From NCBI GenBank assembly GCA_028023455.1, contig JAQFVV010000028.1, positions 1,313,501-1,377,500 of the forward strand: 64,000 nucleotides of DNA. The letters run 5' to 3'. The notes beneath the pieces are model-generated. The model had not been told where the DNA came from, ran no database searches, and saw only the letters and a program-made list of their open reading frames with translations. This document shows, one piece after another, positions 13,100 through 26,746 of the stretch; position 1 is the first letter of the stretch; every line of letters begins with the position of its first letter. Source of the DNA: Epiperipatus broadwayi (taxonomy: Eukaryota; Onychophora; Udeonychophora; Euonychophora; Peripatidae). The translations under genes were made by a program, and so were the position numbers.

Positions 13100-14960
13100 T
13101 TTATTATGTAAATCATGAGATACAAGTTTTGCATATTTTTTCATGTAATTAATCTTTAAAATAGTATTGATGCAATGTGCCTTTAACTCAAAATACTTTC
13201 AAAGGCAGGAAATCACTGCAGTTGTTTGACAGCAAAAACTTAAATTTAAAAAACGCTTTGAGTGATTTTCTTAGAAGTAACTTAATAAATTAAATTTTTT
13301 TAAAAAAAATCTAAATTAAAATCTTTAATTCTAATTAAAGTACCTAGATGTCAGTAGTTGTCAGTCTGCCAAAAAAAAAGATGGAGGTTGTATCGAAAAG
13401 GAAGTACACCTTTATGCTTATACAATATAGGTGATTGTGGACATTTTATTTTACTTAGTCTTTCATTATCTTAAAATGGAATTGATGCACTGTGTCATTG
13501 GAACTGTAATTGGATTAAAAATTGTTTTGAATAAGGAAATTCAATAAAAACAAATTAAAAAACAAGACTGAGCAATTTTAATAGTTTTAAACTACATAAT
13601 AATATATTAAGATTTTAATTCTAAGTAAATTATCTAGATTTCTGTTACTATTAATGATCTAAAAACCAATTATATACAGTGTTGATGAGAAAGAACACTT
13701 CTATACTTGTGCAATATAGGATTTTGTAAACTTTGTAAAAAAGGCACTTAATTTTGTTTGTTTATTTTTTTAGTAAAATTATTAAATATATCTTTATTAA
13801 TTGTATCATTGTTTATTTCAGATGCTAAGAAAAGTGGCTTGCCTGTTTTATTCTGATTACTTCTGGAACTATTCTAGATTGACATTACTTTAGTAATAAT
13901 CATTTGTTTGGCTTTATTTTCTCCAAATTAGAAATTTATTTATAAAAATAATTAATTTATATTTTAGATTTTTATTTTTGCTGATGAAGATCAAGTTTTC
14001 ACTTTTGTCAGGAGAATTGGAGATTTTTACAATGTGCTTGACTAGTAGAAAAGGAAGTTTTAATTTAATGTAAAAGCTTATTTTAAAACTACAGATATAT
14101 TTCACTTATTTAAGGATATTTTCATTAAGAAAAGTGAAATAAATTCAATTTTTATAAGCAGTAGAGTTTCTTAAGGATTCAAACAATCAACACATAGAAA
14201 AAACATTAACAAAAGTACAAACAATTTTTTTTTCACATTTTAAAATAATTATGTAATATTTTTAAAGCATTACTTACTATTGAAATCATAGTAAATTGAA
14301 TGTTTCTTGCACAAATGTTAAAACTAACATTTTAAGCCATGTCTATATTACATTTAAACTTTTGTGAAAAAGATTACTAAATATTGTCTGGACTTAGATT
14401 TTATTGAATATATTATTTTTTCCCGCAGAAAATCAATTTTTTCAAAATTTAGTGATGCCAAAGCATAGATTATTCCTTTCAATAATTTTCTTTTGACTTT
14501 TTTAAACAATGTCGATTCTTAATAGTTAAAATTATTTAACACATGCTTTAACAAAATTTGTCTTAAATATATAAATTTGATGATTAATACTTTTTTTATT
14601 CATCAAATACATTTTTTAACCCGAAAACACAAAATGAAATCTTTTGTTTTGCTTGTTTATTTTAGTTTATTATTTTTTTATTTATAAATTTGATACTACA
14701 TTTTTAAGATAAATTTTATTTTTTCAACTTAAGTTTTAAGAAAATTTGTCATGAAAGTAAAAATAAACTAAAAAATAAGTTTTATTTTGATTAATAAATT
14801 AAAAAATCCATACAAAAATGATTCAGAAATAGGTATCTTTAAAAATGATTGGAAAAAAGGCATGCCCTATATATATATATCATATTTTGGACACTTTATT
14901 GGACTTTCTGATATTTTCTAAATAGTAATGCGACTTATAGATTTGTTATTTACAATTTTT
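13100..14960. repeat. Possible decayed tandem array
   Basis: Loosely similar blocks recur at about 13130-13260, 13420-13520, 13700-13780 and 14870-14930. Each has a 'tgtggacattttatt'-like motif followed by a 'gatgcactgtgtc'-like motif in the better copies. The spacing is roughly 300 bp at first and then irregular. Similarity is low and the region is very AT-rich, so chance resemblance cannot be excluded. Confidence 0.3.
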
Positions 14961-15384
14961 TCATGAGAGTTATATATTTTTAAAAAATCATTTGGAGAAA
15001 AAAGAAAGCATGAAGAATTCTTATACAAAAACTTTAAAGATAAAACAATAGATATTTATAGTCATGTTAGATTTCAATCAGATTCCATGGCTTCAAACTG
15101 GTTCAATGCCCTATACTATGGCATATTCTGAACATCTCTATCTGCAAGTCTTTTAATATTTTTACTTATATAAAAGAGATTTTAATAAATCTGACTATAA
15201 TTCCATCTTCTTAAAGCACCAAAGATCCACTGGCCATATGTTTGATCCTTCCTCCACTTCTATGACATGCATAGAACACCATGACTCCAAATGTAAATTC
15301 AAAGAAGCATGGTATAAAGTTAATAACATCCACACTATAAACTAAAAAGAAGCATGATTTTTTCCTCCAAAAATGGACTTCTTA

Positions 15385-15497
15385 GTCAAGCATCGTTAGC
15401 TGAGAGGTCATCACAGCCGCCTTGCAAGCAAGTAGTTGATTGCAGATGGTTGTGAGTTCACATCCCAGCCGATGCTATGACATATGGAAAAATGAAC
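15385..15497 (+). mobile_element. tRNA-derived SINE, diverged copy
   Basis: The segment opens with 'gtcaagcatcgttagctgag' (A-box-like) and has an anticodon-arm-like 'gccgccttgcaagca'. It then has a B-box-like 'ggttgtgagttcacatccc', closes the acceptor stem with 'gccgatgc', and ends 'tatgacatatggaaaaatg'. Start and end match the window's other SINEs. It carries about 15 extra bases in the variable region. Flanking 'aaaaatggactt' and 'aaaaatgaactt' look like a target-site duplication. Confidence 0.7.
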
Positions 15498-17072
15498 TTT
15501 TTAATCCACTATTTTGTATATAATTAAATATCCATCATCTATATATTAAATCATTTTTAGATGATCCTCCTGTTGTGATTACAAGAAGATAAACTTCTCA
15601 AAAGCACTCAAACACTTAATAATACAAGCCATACCTTAGCATCACCCTTAACTGTGTTCCTGTGTATTTAGATATATATTTATATTATACAATAATAAAT
15701 CATTTTAATGCAAAACTACTTTTAATTATAAATGAAAATTACAGCTATCATTACAATATTATTTGTATTTTAAATATTAGTTTGCAAAAGAAATTGAGCA
15801 AATAATAGTATGCGGAATATATACCCAATGTATGTTTTGCAGGCAATGTGTAAATGTGTGTGTGTGCATATGTGAATGAATGAAATTCAATTACCATAGT
15901 ATATTGTTTTTTCATCTTATTAATGTTATTATTAAAATAAAGATTGAAAGCAAATTATTGCATAACAAATATTTATTTTGTTAGAAAAGAAGGATACTCT
16001 AATCTTAAATCTTTTATCTTGGTCTTAGATCCTATGAAGTATATTAAGGACATACATTTTCACACACACACAAAAAAAACTTTCTTCATAATGACTAGTA
16101 AGAACATTCATATTTGAATTTTTTCATAATTTTATGTAGAATATTTTTAGAACATCAAAAATGTTTTTATTTTAAAAGTAACATACCAAAATGCACACTT
16201 TATGAATAACTTTAAAATTAGTAATACTAAAAATGTTTAAATTTTTTATTATTTTTTAATTTTATAATATTTATAATATTTTCTTAGCTCTATTATTTTA
16301 AATAATGTACTAGCTTTAGGGAGCATTAAATATTTTATACTATTTAAAATGAACTATTAGGTTATTATAAAAATTGTATCTTCAACAGATGCTTAAATAG
16401 TTAATATGACACTTTCAGTAGACAATGAATCAATAGCAAAGTAAATGAGAGATCTTTATTCTATAAAGAGTTAACTTTCACTTTTTAAAGATAATTAATA
16501 TGTAAATAAAAATGTTTTAAAATGATAATATTACTCATTTTAACTTTTTAAAAAATAATACATTTTTTTAAAAAAAATTGATAAATCCATTATTTTGCAA
16601 ATAAAAAAATATTTTTAACAATATTTTAAAATAGATTTAATCTAGTAACTTTTTTTATTATCCAAACCTACTACTATTCCATTAATAGCATTAAAGGGTA
16701 TTTCATTCTCAATTTGTAAATTATATGTATACTTGAAGGTTGGTGTTTCAATTACTTTTTCAATTCAATAAGAACATTACATTGACAAGGATGTGGTTGC
16801 ACCCTAAAATAATAAGATATTTGGTATGCTTGTGTTATATCTATTGAAGTTATTAGTTACTTAACCATTTCCTAAAATATTTACTTTTACAATGAATAAA
16901 ATTTTATTCCCACATTTAGCATTGTTTAAACTTATTTTTTTTATAAGTTCTTCATAACTTCAGACAAAGTGAGATTCATTTTGTTTGACTGACAGTTAAG
17001 CATATGAGTTTGTTGAAATTTAAGGTTGTTTATGTGGCAGTTTGAGAAAAATTCACTTTCAACAAATTTGTC
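15498..17072. other. AT-rich non-coding DNA
   Basis: No supportable gene or RNA. There is a short CACACA tract near 16062. Confidence 0.5.
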
Positions 17073-17222
17073 TATATATATGTGTGTGCTGAATTGGATA
17101 TTTCCATGGATCGTTATTATAATAAAGAGTAGAAAAATATGATTATATCCATGTAGCAGAGATAACTTTTAACTTGATATTGCTAAAAACTATTAATTAC
17201 TAGTAATTAACAATCTCTGAGG
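17073..17222 (-). repeat. Dispersed repeat, copy 1 of 2
   Basis: About 150 bp including 'ggatatttccatggatcgtt', 'gattatatccatg', 'cagagataactttta' and 'ctagtaattaacaatc' match, in reverse complement, the segment at 42066-42212. Both copies abut a TG/CA-rich end. The two copies are clearly diverged, and the family is unknown. Confidence 0.65.
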
Positions 17223-18187
17223 CTAAAGAAGTTTTCTCATCAAACCATAAAAGCTCTTTTGTCAGAATTTTTTTATTGTCGTAACAATCTATGTTACAAT
17301 TTACTCGTCACACCATATATACGTAAACAAAAAAAATAGAAATAAACTACAATACTTAAAATACCAATATTTTCAGCTTATGGCATGTACATCATCTTGA
17401 GTAATATTTAACAATTAAAATGGAAAAAATAAAATCTCATTAAAGTCACACAACATTAATGTTTCCATATGAATGACCAATTTTATGCAATTTATATATA
17501 TATAATGACACAATTATTTTGTTTATTTAATAACTTATCTATCATAGTTGTAAAATATGCCTTTTGATTTTTCTTTTTTTCATATCATATTCTACATGTA
17601 AAATAAAAATACTATCAAAGCAAAATCTACCATTATAAATAATTAAATGATCTGCAGTTACAGAATTAAAATCTGTCCGCAGAACATCACAATTTATTAT
17701 AGAAGTTTACACGTAGAAAAAAAAAGCAAAATATTGAGAAGGAAACATGGATTTTACTATCATATATAAATAATAGTGAATGCAGTATGATTACATCATT
17801 GGTTTATTTTCACTTTAATGTTGCATTTAATGCTGAGTCAATTACAGATAGGTTAATTATTAATGGAAACGATGCTGTTGATTAAAACATTATATATAAA
17901 ATGATGTGGCAATGTGGTTTTACTTACATCGGTGAATCAAAATGTGCATTGAACAAGAGAATTCTTATACATGAACTTTTATATAATAAATTATGATGAT
18001 TTGTGGGTAGATTTAAATCTGCATTTGCAAAACATTTACTTATTTATAATGGAAGCTACTGCTTTGAAGTGGTTTTATTTTACAGGTGAAAAACAATTTG
18101 AAAAAAAAACAATAGTCAAAATGACATAATTTATAAATATGACAGATAATTTATTAAATAAACAATATAATTAAGATACATAAATTA
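17223..18187. other. AT-rich non-coding DNA
   Basis: Nothing supportable beyond short AT-rich simple repeats. Confidence 0.5.
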
Positions 18188-18602
18188 TTACAGTCAAATA
18201 TCAGCCTTTCACGCTAATTGATATTTGACTGTAATACAATTGTTTACATACGCTATATAAAATAAATGTTTATTTACATATTATTAGGTTTCAGTTGGAA
18301 TGACGTTTAGTAAATTCTAGATAATTTCACCGACGTCATTCATTCAGACATTATATATAATAATTTAAAGTGACTGTTCCATCATCACGCTTTCTTTGCC
18401 AGTACTTCAAATTTGCTCATATATAAGCATTTGAGTCGTAGGAATAAGAGGATTTCTTTTATTCCTGCATAAATACTATATCTTGTATTGGTGAGAAAGG
18501 ATTCATTTATTATTAACACTCGCAAAGCGTATGCACAATTAGCGTGAAAGGCTGATATTTGACTGTAATACAATTGTTTACATATGCTATATAAAATAAA
18601 TG
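18188..18602. repeat. Inverted repeat with 32-bp perfect arms plus a direct copy
   Basis: The bases at 18188-18219 are a perfect inverted copy of 18537-18568 (core 'atcagcctttcacgctaatt'). Immediately after, 18220-18269 is repeated directly at 18553-18602 ('gtaatacaattgtttacat' and on). A motif can therefore pair locally (18188-18202 with 18221-18234) or over 330 bp. A palindromic 'gacgtc' lies in the loop near 18332. The function is unknown, and it could be a small rearranged mobile element. Confidence 0.8.
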
Positions 18603-19158
18603 CTTATTTATACATAAATTATGGAAAGTTGGGCATTCACGTGGGAATAGTGACATTGTTATGGCTTTACTCAGGAAGGATGCCATAAACTGGCTACAGT
18701 TATTATTTAATTTAACTACCACATCATCTCTAATAACATAGAGCACAAATTATACACATATTATTAAACAAACATAATATATAAATTGAGATGACATAAA
18801 CTCCAATCATAATGCTTGGAACTTTTTATATTCCATTGCTCTATGATATAAAAAATTGACCAATCACACAGTAGGATATATGTATTTATTATTAATTCAG
18901 GTTAAAATGATTCAATTTATTAAAAAAAACATTGTGTTGGGTATTGTCACTTTAATATAATATCAGTCAATTGCATATTATTAATATAAGAAGAAAAACT
19001 GATGCATTTGCATGGTTTAATCATGGGTTCTTTAAATAGTTACCAAGAAGAGTTCTTTATGAAATGTATTTAACCTCTCAGGGAGACTGATCAATTTCGG
19101 TGTAGAAATTGAACAACTATTTCAAGTAATATAATTGAAGATTACATGAAGTCTCCCC

Positions 19159-19195
<37 letters not shown>

Positions 19196-19859
19196 CATAT
19201 ATATATATATATATATATATATATGCTCTCTCTTTTTACATATATTGTTAAAAAGAGGTTGGCTTGACAACAGTTTGAAATTGTTGATTGTTAATAATAT
19301 TGATTAAGTATTGACTGTCTTTTAATGATATATATATATGTAATAATGCATAATATAGCTATTTATATCTCTGTAATATTGTGGAAAAATATACTTTTTA
19401 CACATTTCAATTACCTATGGTTTTAAAACATTTATGGGAGAATGCATGTCAATTTTGGTGCATGTGTGAGAAGTGGTTGTTCCACAATATTACACACACA
19501 CACACACATATATATATATATGTGTGTGTGTGTGTAATGTTAATAATATTTTAATATTGATTAATTATAATCCCATGTAAAATCTACCAACTCTATTTGA
19601 AATAATAAATGAGCTGCCTTCTAGCCACCATGTTCAATAATTTATTCTACAGTAAGAAGTTGTCTGTAAAAAGTTATTGAGCATTGAAGCTACAGGGTAA
19701 TTCATTCATTATTTAAAATAGTCTTGGTAAATTTCACATGACCTTTATTCAATATACATATATAAGGATCAACTGTAAAGTTTATGGACTCATTCTATAG
19801 AAGTGCTACATACCTCATGGCTGAATATCACTACATCCGCAATCAAGGTATTCTCCTTG
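18603..19859. repeat. AT-rich DNA with AT and CA/TA/TG microsatellites
   Basis: (AT)n runs at 19162-19193 and 19196-19224 are separated by a single GC step. At 19494-19535 a CA tract, a TA tract and a TG tract together form a perfect palindrome. The bases 'tgtaatattgtgga' (19372) and 'tccacaatattaca' (19480) form an inverted pair of about 15 bp, possibly the ends of a 120-bp MITE. No genes. Confidence 0.7.
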
Positions 19860-20300
19860 GGATGCTATGCACTAACATTAGCATCTAGTTCACCATTCAA
19901 AACTATTGGGAAACTTTTTTCTGGAAAGGTCATCCATGATGTTGTCATATCATTAATATCCTGAATGTCATCAAAAATAATTTTTTTCAATATTTCATTT
20001 ATCTTAACGTAAAGTAAAAAAATTATGAAAGCAATATCGAGTAAATGCGGAGACTGTTTCAATACAGTTATTTGTTTGCTGTCTAAAAAGTCCCTTGCCG
20101 ATAGTGCTATGTGAGCTAGTAAATATTTGCACACACCTTCAGGACAATGTTTTCAATTAAGGTTTTCCTAACTGTTGTATACTTGATCTGCTATGCTAAC
20201 CATAGTCAAGTTATATTTTTGATGCACAATTTGATGAATTTCTGCAATGCATTACATCACTTTCACTACCTTGACTTTCCTCCATCAGTGACACCATTAT
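19860..20300 (-). pseudogene. Mariner-type transposase relic (third)
   Basis: An 89-codon minus-strand frame (19865-20134) reads AR-DFLDSKQITVLKQSPHLLDIAFIIFLLYVKI...FDDIQDI. This fits the mariner block 'reFLakk.I.vl.hpPYSPDLAPcDFfLFpkvK....FddiedI'. The catalytic Asp position is replaced (A in IAF). The minus strand upstream to about 20300 continues with many stops. There is no trace of the first catalytic block. It is weakly conserved, and I am moderately sure of the family and unsure of the limits. Confidence 0.55.
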
Positions 20301-20537
20301 CCTCTTAGAAAATGTTAAATCATGTTATATGTTACAACTTTGTTAGTGGTATTATTTCCTTAAACATGGATTAACATGTCTGATTTCATTTCCGCTTTTT
20401 CCAAGTTAATAAGAAATTAGTCTTTGTTCATTGCTATAATTCAAGCTCTGACATTCTTAAGATGGCACACAAAATCACATTACAACATTAATAAAACCAC
20501 TCAGCAAGATATTACACACATTTATATGAGACAGTGA

Positions 20538-20652
20538 CCTACGTGATGTGATGTATTTGGCTTCTCCTTAAACGAAGTCAAGAATATCTCAGCAACTATG
20601 CCCAGATAAACCTGTTAGCCACTTTATTTTCCATTTCCCACTCTCAAGTCTT
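20538..20652 (-). mobile_element. LINE 3'-end fragment
   Basis: The reverse complement of the LINE 3' UTR and tail: 'gtgatgtgatgtatttggc' (tail), 'aaacgaagtcaagaatatctc', 'agcaactatgcccagata' and 'ttagccactttattttcc'. It is about 115 bp long and lacks coding sequence. Same family as 4325-5354. Confidence 0.8.
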
Positions 20653-21510
20653 CCCTACTAAGGTTACTAAACCAGTGCTGCCAAAATAAGTACACAGTGG
20701 CAAGTTTGAAAACTTAATTGTCAGGACTTGTATATATGTAGAGTTCTGAAGAGATTTGGACCTCTATTCTACTCATAAGTTCTATAATCTATAAAATATT
20801 TGATTTATTTATGAAACTTATTTATACAACATAGTTTTTTAAAAAGTGAATAAATTAATACAACCATAAAAAAAAAGAGACGAAATTGCTATAAATATTT
20901 ATGAATGATTAAATCAGAAGTGAATGAATTCTGCACTCTGATTGGCCTAATTTTACTTATATTTAATTGAAATTCTAAGTCTCATTTATCAAAATGAATT
21001 CTTTAAAAATGATTGATTTCCTCCTTTATTTGCAAGATGCTTTCATGGGAAAAATGTACATTATGCAGCTAAATTCCTTTGTTCCTCTGTGAAAACTCTA
21101 ACTAAACTTTCTGAACCATGTAGATAGACTTGAAGAATATTGTTATAAAATTTGAATATTTTAATAAAAAACCGTTTTTCTATTTACTTATTTAGTGAAA
21201 AAATCTATGTCAAAGCAAAAAAAAAAAAAACTTCTGTAAAAATTAAAAGATATATAAAAAGAAAATGAGAAAAAGAGACTTAGAAGTAACAAGTGTGATA
21301 ATCAATTTTATTCTGTATTAATAATTAAAATAAATTAGTCACATCATAAATATAAAAAGAGCCAATCTATCAAGGAAGAATAATTTCAACTGATTAAAAA
21401 ACAAGAGAAATATCATTATATGTGTGTGTTGAAATTAATCAAACACATCAAGCAGAAAACAATGTATTTATTCTATTCAATAAATAATTTTTATTAACAC
21501 TGAAAGACTT

Positions 21511-21544
<34 letters not shown>

Positions 21545-21794
21545 CGGCATGAACAGGTTTATCATTAATATAGGTATATTCAGTATGTATGATTCAGAAT
21601 ATACAGTCAGGTCATTTTTATTTCCCATTAAAAATAATATTTGTGTATACAAATATAAAAAATAAATAGTAGATACTCAATATCATTATGTGTGTGTGCT
21701 TAAATTAATCAAACTCATCAAGCAGAAAAACAATGTATTTATTCTATTTAATAAAGAATTCTTATTAATACTGAAAGTCTTCTATATACATATG
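20653..21794. other. AT-rich non-coding DNA with a (CA)n-(TA)n tract
   Basis: No gene. The segments 21418-21500 and 21686-21760 are near-direct repeats ('aattaatcaaactcatcaag', 'aacaatgtatttattctatt'), about 265 bp apart. A (CA)n-(TA)n tract lies at 21513-21544 between them. Confidence 0.6.
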
Positions 21795-21882
21795 CTTACA
21801 CAAGCTGTTAAAACAGTGTCGCATTTTCTCCTTGATTATTAAAGTTTACACTAGGTGGCACTATTGTATAAAAATTTTTGCT
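21795..21882 (-). mobile_element. Fold-back element fragment
   Basis: 'cacaagctgttaaaacagtg' followed by 'actaggtggcactattgta' matches one terminal piece of the fold-back family at 34850-34890. Only about 90 bp is present, and no second arm is seen. Confidence 0.5.
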
Positions 21883-24800
21883 ATTATTTTATATTTTGAT
21901 TTTTATTACTAGTATAGAATTAAACAACATATATATAATTTAGATAAAAGAAAACCACCTTTCCATCCATGTGATATGAATAGATATCATTCCATGCCAA
22001 TAAATCTTTAAAAATTAAATGATTCACCCATAAACCAATGTCCATTGACAGGGTTGGAAATAATATGTGATTTTATTTAAAAGCTAGATATTAATCAGTT
22101 CAAAATTTGCAAAGGTTTGACTTATATATCTCAGAACAGAGAAAACATCTCATTTTTAATAGTCTGTGATATTGAACAACATTATTTTAAAGCATTTGTT
22201 GATGTAGAGTGTTATCTATTCATAGCACATGAATAGAAAGGAGTTTTCTTGTGTCCAAATGATACATATCTCAATGCTCTTTTATTTAATAATTACATGT
22301 ATATATATATTGAAGCAGTCAAGCTTCATGGTTCTATCTACTAACCTGTGTTTAAACCCTATATTCCATCCTCCTATTTTAGTCACATATATATATTATG
22401 TATATATTTGAGATGCATGCCTAAAAGTTATAAAATTTTAACTTTTAAATCCTAACATTTTTTTAATTATTATTAATCTTATGATTGCATCTTTAAAAAC
22501 AATGGACAAAGAAAAAATAAGATTTTTTTTAGATTGGAGATTAGATTTAGAGCTAGAAATAAAAAATTGAAAGCTTCCAGAAACACCCGGGCAGTATATA
22601 AAATGATCCAATTTTGACAAACAACAGAGAACTGATTGCTATCAATACTCCATGCAACTTTGAAATCTAAGATAATGATAGAGTACATGGCCAATCATCT
22701 TTCAGACCCTTGTGGGTCTCCCATCACTAATGAACCATTTTGCTGCTGTTGTGAAAGAAATGAAAGCTTGAAATAAGAACTATGGAATGCTGAAAGGAAG
22801 TTTGTTGCCACCTAAGAATTCACTTGGATCCCTGGATGCCATGCATGAGTTGGATTGTCAAAATGGACTCTTAAACTGGTGAAAGGTAAACTATTTTCAA
22901 ATCATCACCATTGAAACTAAATCTAGCCTAACTAATCTCGAACCCTACTATTAAAATTTCTAATGTATGATTTAACTCTGTACTTTTTTCTAATCTGTAA
23001 ATTGCTCTTAAATAATGTCTATAAATTTAATTCCCTCTCATATGTTCTAACTCTCTTTAACTTTGGCGCAGTCATTTATTTATATGTACTTATTACTTAA
23101 TTTTATATGTCAATATGCCTATCTCAAGCAATCTGACGAGTTGAATTTCTAAAATCTTTTCTTTCTTCTTTTGAAGTAAACCTCCATGAATTAAGGTTAC
23201 TAACATCCCCTTAAATCATAATGCATTATTAAAAATACGCTCACCAGATTGTTTTACGAGTCAACATTTTGTTTATGTTTTAGTATAACATTTGTTATAA
23301 GTTTAACTCTGGATTCTACCCAGGGTGAATCCAGAACTTAGGCTAATTAACGCTCTGAAACCTTATTTATTTTATAAATGTTATTATTCAATTCTGAAAA
23401 GGTGACCTATTAGTTGTTTTCTATAACTGCTAGTTTTCTTTTATTTTTCCATACTCTTGAAATTTCAAATACTTAAATTTTCCAGTTATTGTAAAATCCA
23501 TGAAGGTAGGATTGAATTATTTTAAATAGCAGAAAAGGAGGGGGTCAAATCTTAATGTATATTTTATTAAATAAAATCTTGTATATATATATTATAGTGG
23601 CATAGCATATTATTTATCTAAATTATGGCATTCAAACAAGGATCATTTATTTTTAAAGCAGTAAATCTAATTCAATGTCATTAGTGTGACATTTATCTGT
23701 ACTACATTACTGACTGTTCAAACCTTATCTTCATGATTGTATATATATAGGTGCTTCTAATATGGGGGTTACAACAAGATCGAACCCATAGATTTCTTCT
23801 CATGCCTTGTCCTGTGGATAGTTGACCTTCCCAAGACCACTTATTTCATATAAAAAGGCTGGTGATTCCAGTATGCCTGGCACACACTTTGCTATCCACT
23901 TTCTTCGTATAAAAGGCCTGCACATCAGTGACATCCATGGCTTGCATTATCCACATTTCTCTAAGCACTGCCCAAGAAGGGGGTCTTAGACTTCGTTTTG
24001 CCCAGAAGCATGACCTTTTCCTCTTATTTCTTTGCTGATGTCAGTACCACAAACTTCTTCATGTTATTATCTCTCTTGCTTCATGACCCAGTTATAATGC
24101 TCTAATATTAAAATTGTGCTCTGCTCAAAATATATATAAATGCCAACTACTACTAGTTTTATTAATTAAATTTATTTCAATCTTATACAATCCCACCATC
24201 ATAATTTATTATTTCTGTATTTAAGAGTATCTATCCGCCTTAGAGAAAATCAAGTCTTCTGTCTTCTAAATGTTGAGTAAAAGAATTTTTCAGTAAATAT
24301 TTTGTCATAGATTCAAATATAATCTGTCAAATGTATTTTGTTTATTTTCATGACCTCAGCGGCATGAAAATAGTTTTTTTTATATATATAATGAATCTCA
24401 GAATGCTCACCAAAATTGTTAGTCACCACATTTCAGAACCATATATAAAAGTGTTAATAGGCAATCTTATGTAATCTTGTAATAATTGATTGGCATCTTA
24501 ATATTGTATCCACCAAAGATGTGTGTTAATGTATATATTTTATTGAATTAATAAAAGAGCATATGAGAAATAATAGCATGAATGACAATATGTAATTATC
24601 TACCACTTGGTAGACCACTTGCTTATTCATGCACATACTAATGTATGCAGTTAATTCATAATGTATATAATTTGCTTATTATATTAAACTATTTGTTATT
24701 ATCTAACTTCTTTGAGTAGTTTAAATTCCTTTTTCTTCACTTCCACATGTACGGCCATGCATGTACATATTTTAATTAAGTCATAGTTAATAGATGTCTC

Positions 24801-26746
24801 ATTGTGTTCTGCTAGTGGGCCAGATTTAAAATAAATTCTCATGTGCCATCATTATTAGGTGTTTGATTTGGGGCTTAGAGAATGGATTCGAATTCAGGTT
24901 GGTCCCTGACCTAAATCTTGGGTTTGACTGGGTTTGAAGTACATTTCATTGAGTTCCTCATGTTAGATGGATCAACATGTTTTGACCGGTACAATATATA
25001 TATATATACACAGACTTATGATCATGTTGCATATTGAATGCATTTTAGTGATTATTTTAAAATAAATTCTTAGATTCTTATCAAGTCCATTCAAAAAATA
25101 TGAACATAGTCGTGATGAAGATTCTATAAATTTTTTGGATTACAAAATATCAGAAAAAGAACCACACTTAAATGAATGTATTAATGTTCCCGTATTTTGA
25201 CCAGCAGGTTTTACGGCTCTGAAGAATCATTTGGCAAATTATACTTTAAAGGAGTAGAGATAAATTATATGAGTCTGTACCCAGAAGTATATAATAGTTT
25301 TTCACAATTATAAAGACTGGTGCATGCTTTAGACATGACTTTCAGCTATATCACTATGCTGATGTAGTATGTGGACACTGATCTGATTAACTGCAATTAT
25401 CATTATCCTAATTAACTAATTAATATTAAGTGGCTGATTTGAATAAATATTAACTTATTCTAAAACTTCTCACCTTGTGAATAATTATCAAACTTGAATT
25501 TGAACCACACATCAAGAATATAAAAAAAATAACACATTAAACAATATTGTATAAAGCTCTTCTAGAGGGCGCAGCGATCAAAGCAATAAGAACGTTTTAA
25601 ATCATCATCAATCAATATGTCATTGTGTTCCATCAATCATTTCTGATCTGTATAGTTATTATTATTTTCTTTATTAAATATTATTCTTATAGTTTTTATA
25701 CAAACAAATAAAAATTTATAAAAAATAAAACCGAAAAAAAAAAATCTACCTATTTTGTTTCAACCATCATCTTATAAATATATAGTCTTTATTTTAGGCC
25801 TTAAAAAAGTCCTTATAAGTAAATCCTGCTGTTATGGCAATACTGACAGGCCAAAGGTATAACAGATGGCTACCTAATCCTTAGAAATTTATCAGCAAAT
25901 CATAGATACGAGTTTAATTTTTGAAATCTTAGACGGACTCTGCAAAATATACTTCAATAACCTGTTATTCTCGATTACAGATAATAGAAATCGAAAAAAT
26001 TCAATCAAGTTTTCTGGAGTTTTAAGCTTAAAAAAGACCTTTCCAGGTGTCAGAATGAAAAAGCTTAAGCCACATATCATATCCTGTGGAGCATTTGGAA
26101 ATCATTTATTTCTTCTGAATATAGTTTTATAACCCTTTATAGAGCAATTTCTTTACCATTTATAGGTTTTACAAAAAATTCTTTTCACCGGATAATTAAA
26201 TGAGCCGAGTAAATGTGTATGAAGTTATAAAGATATATATAATTTTCAGTCACACAAATATATATATAATTATCAGTCACTCATTCAACTATATATATAA
26301 ATTGCACAAAGTTTCAGATTAATACAGTCAAAAATACATTATAACAGAATACCTTTTAGCAAAGGTATTCCAAAAAATAAATAAATCATTAATTAATTTT
26401 GAAATACTGTTCCATTGGTTATATAATTAGTGTTAGAAAAAGCAAAATAAATTTATCCAGAAATACAGGCACAATGCAATTTAACAGGTTTACAATAGTT
26501 AGTCCAACAAAATATACTGTATGTGTATGTGACCGCCCACGCACTTTTAAATTTTATATGTATATTTTTATTTACAGCATAAATTATAAAATAAGGTAAA
26601 AACGTGTTGCTCTTATAGGCAATGCTTATATTAAAGACAATATGATTATTATATTAATATTTATTTACATTCAAATTTTGGATTTTTAAAAAAATATTTA
26701 AAATTTAACTTCATAGAATTCTATTGCCATATTACATAAAATATGA
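21883..26746. other. Non-coding DNA with two less AT-rich islets
   Basis: No gene is supported. Two stretches are visibly less AT-rich than their surroundings: 22690-22870 ('gacccttgtgggtctcccat' and on) and 23755-24062 ('gacttcgttttgcccagaag' among others). Neither keeps an open frame on either strand and neither shows clear splice signals. They look like unclassified dispersed repeats or gene scraps. A CTCF-like motif sits at 25558-25571. Confidence 0.45.

Noticed and set aside
13914-14105. Minus-strand 63-codon frame
   Set aside because: Lysine/isoleucine/phenylalanine-rich chance frame in AT-rich DNA, with no supporting features.
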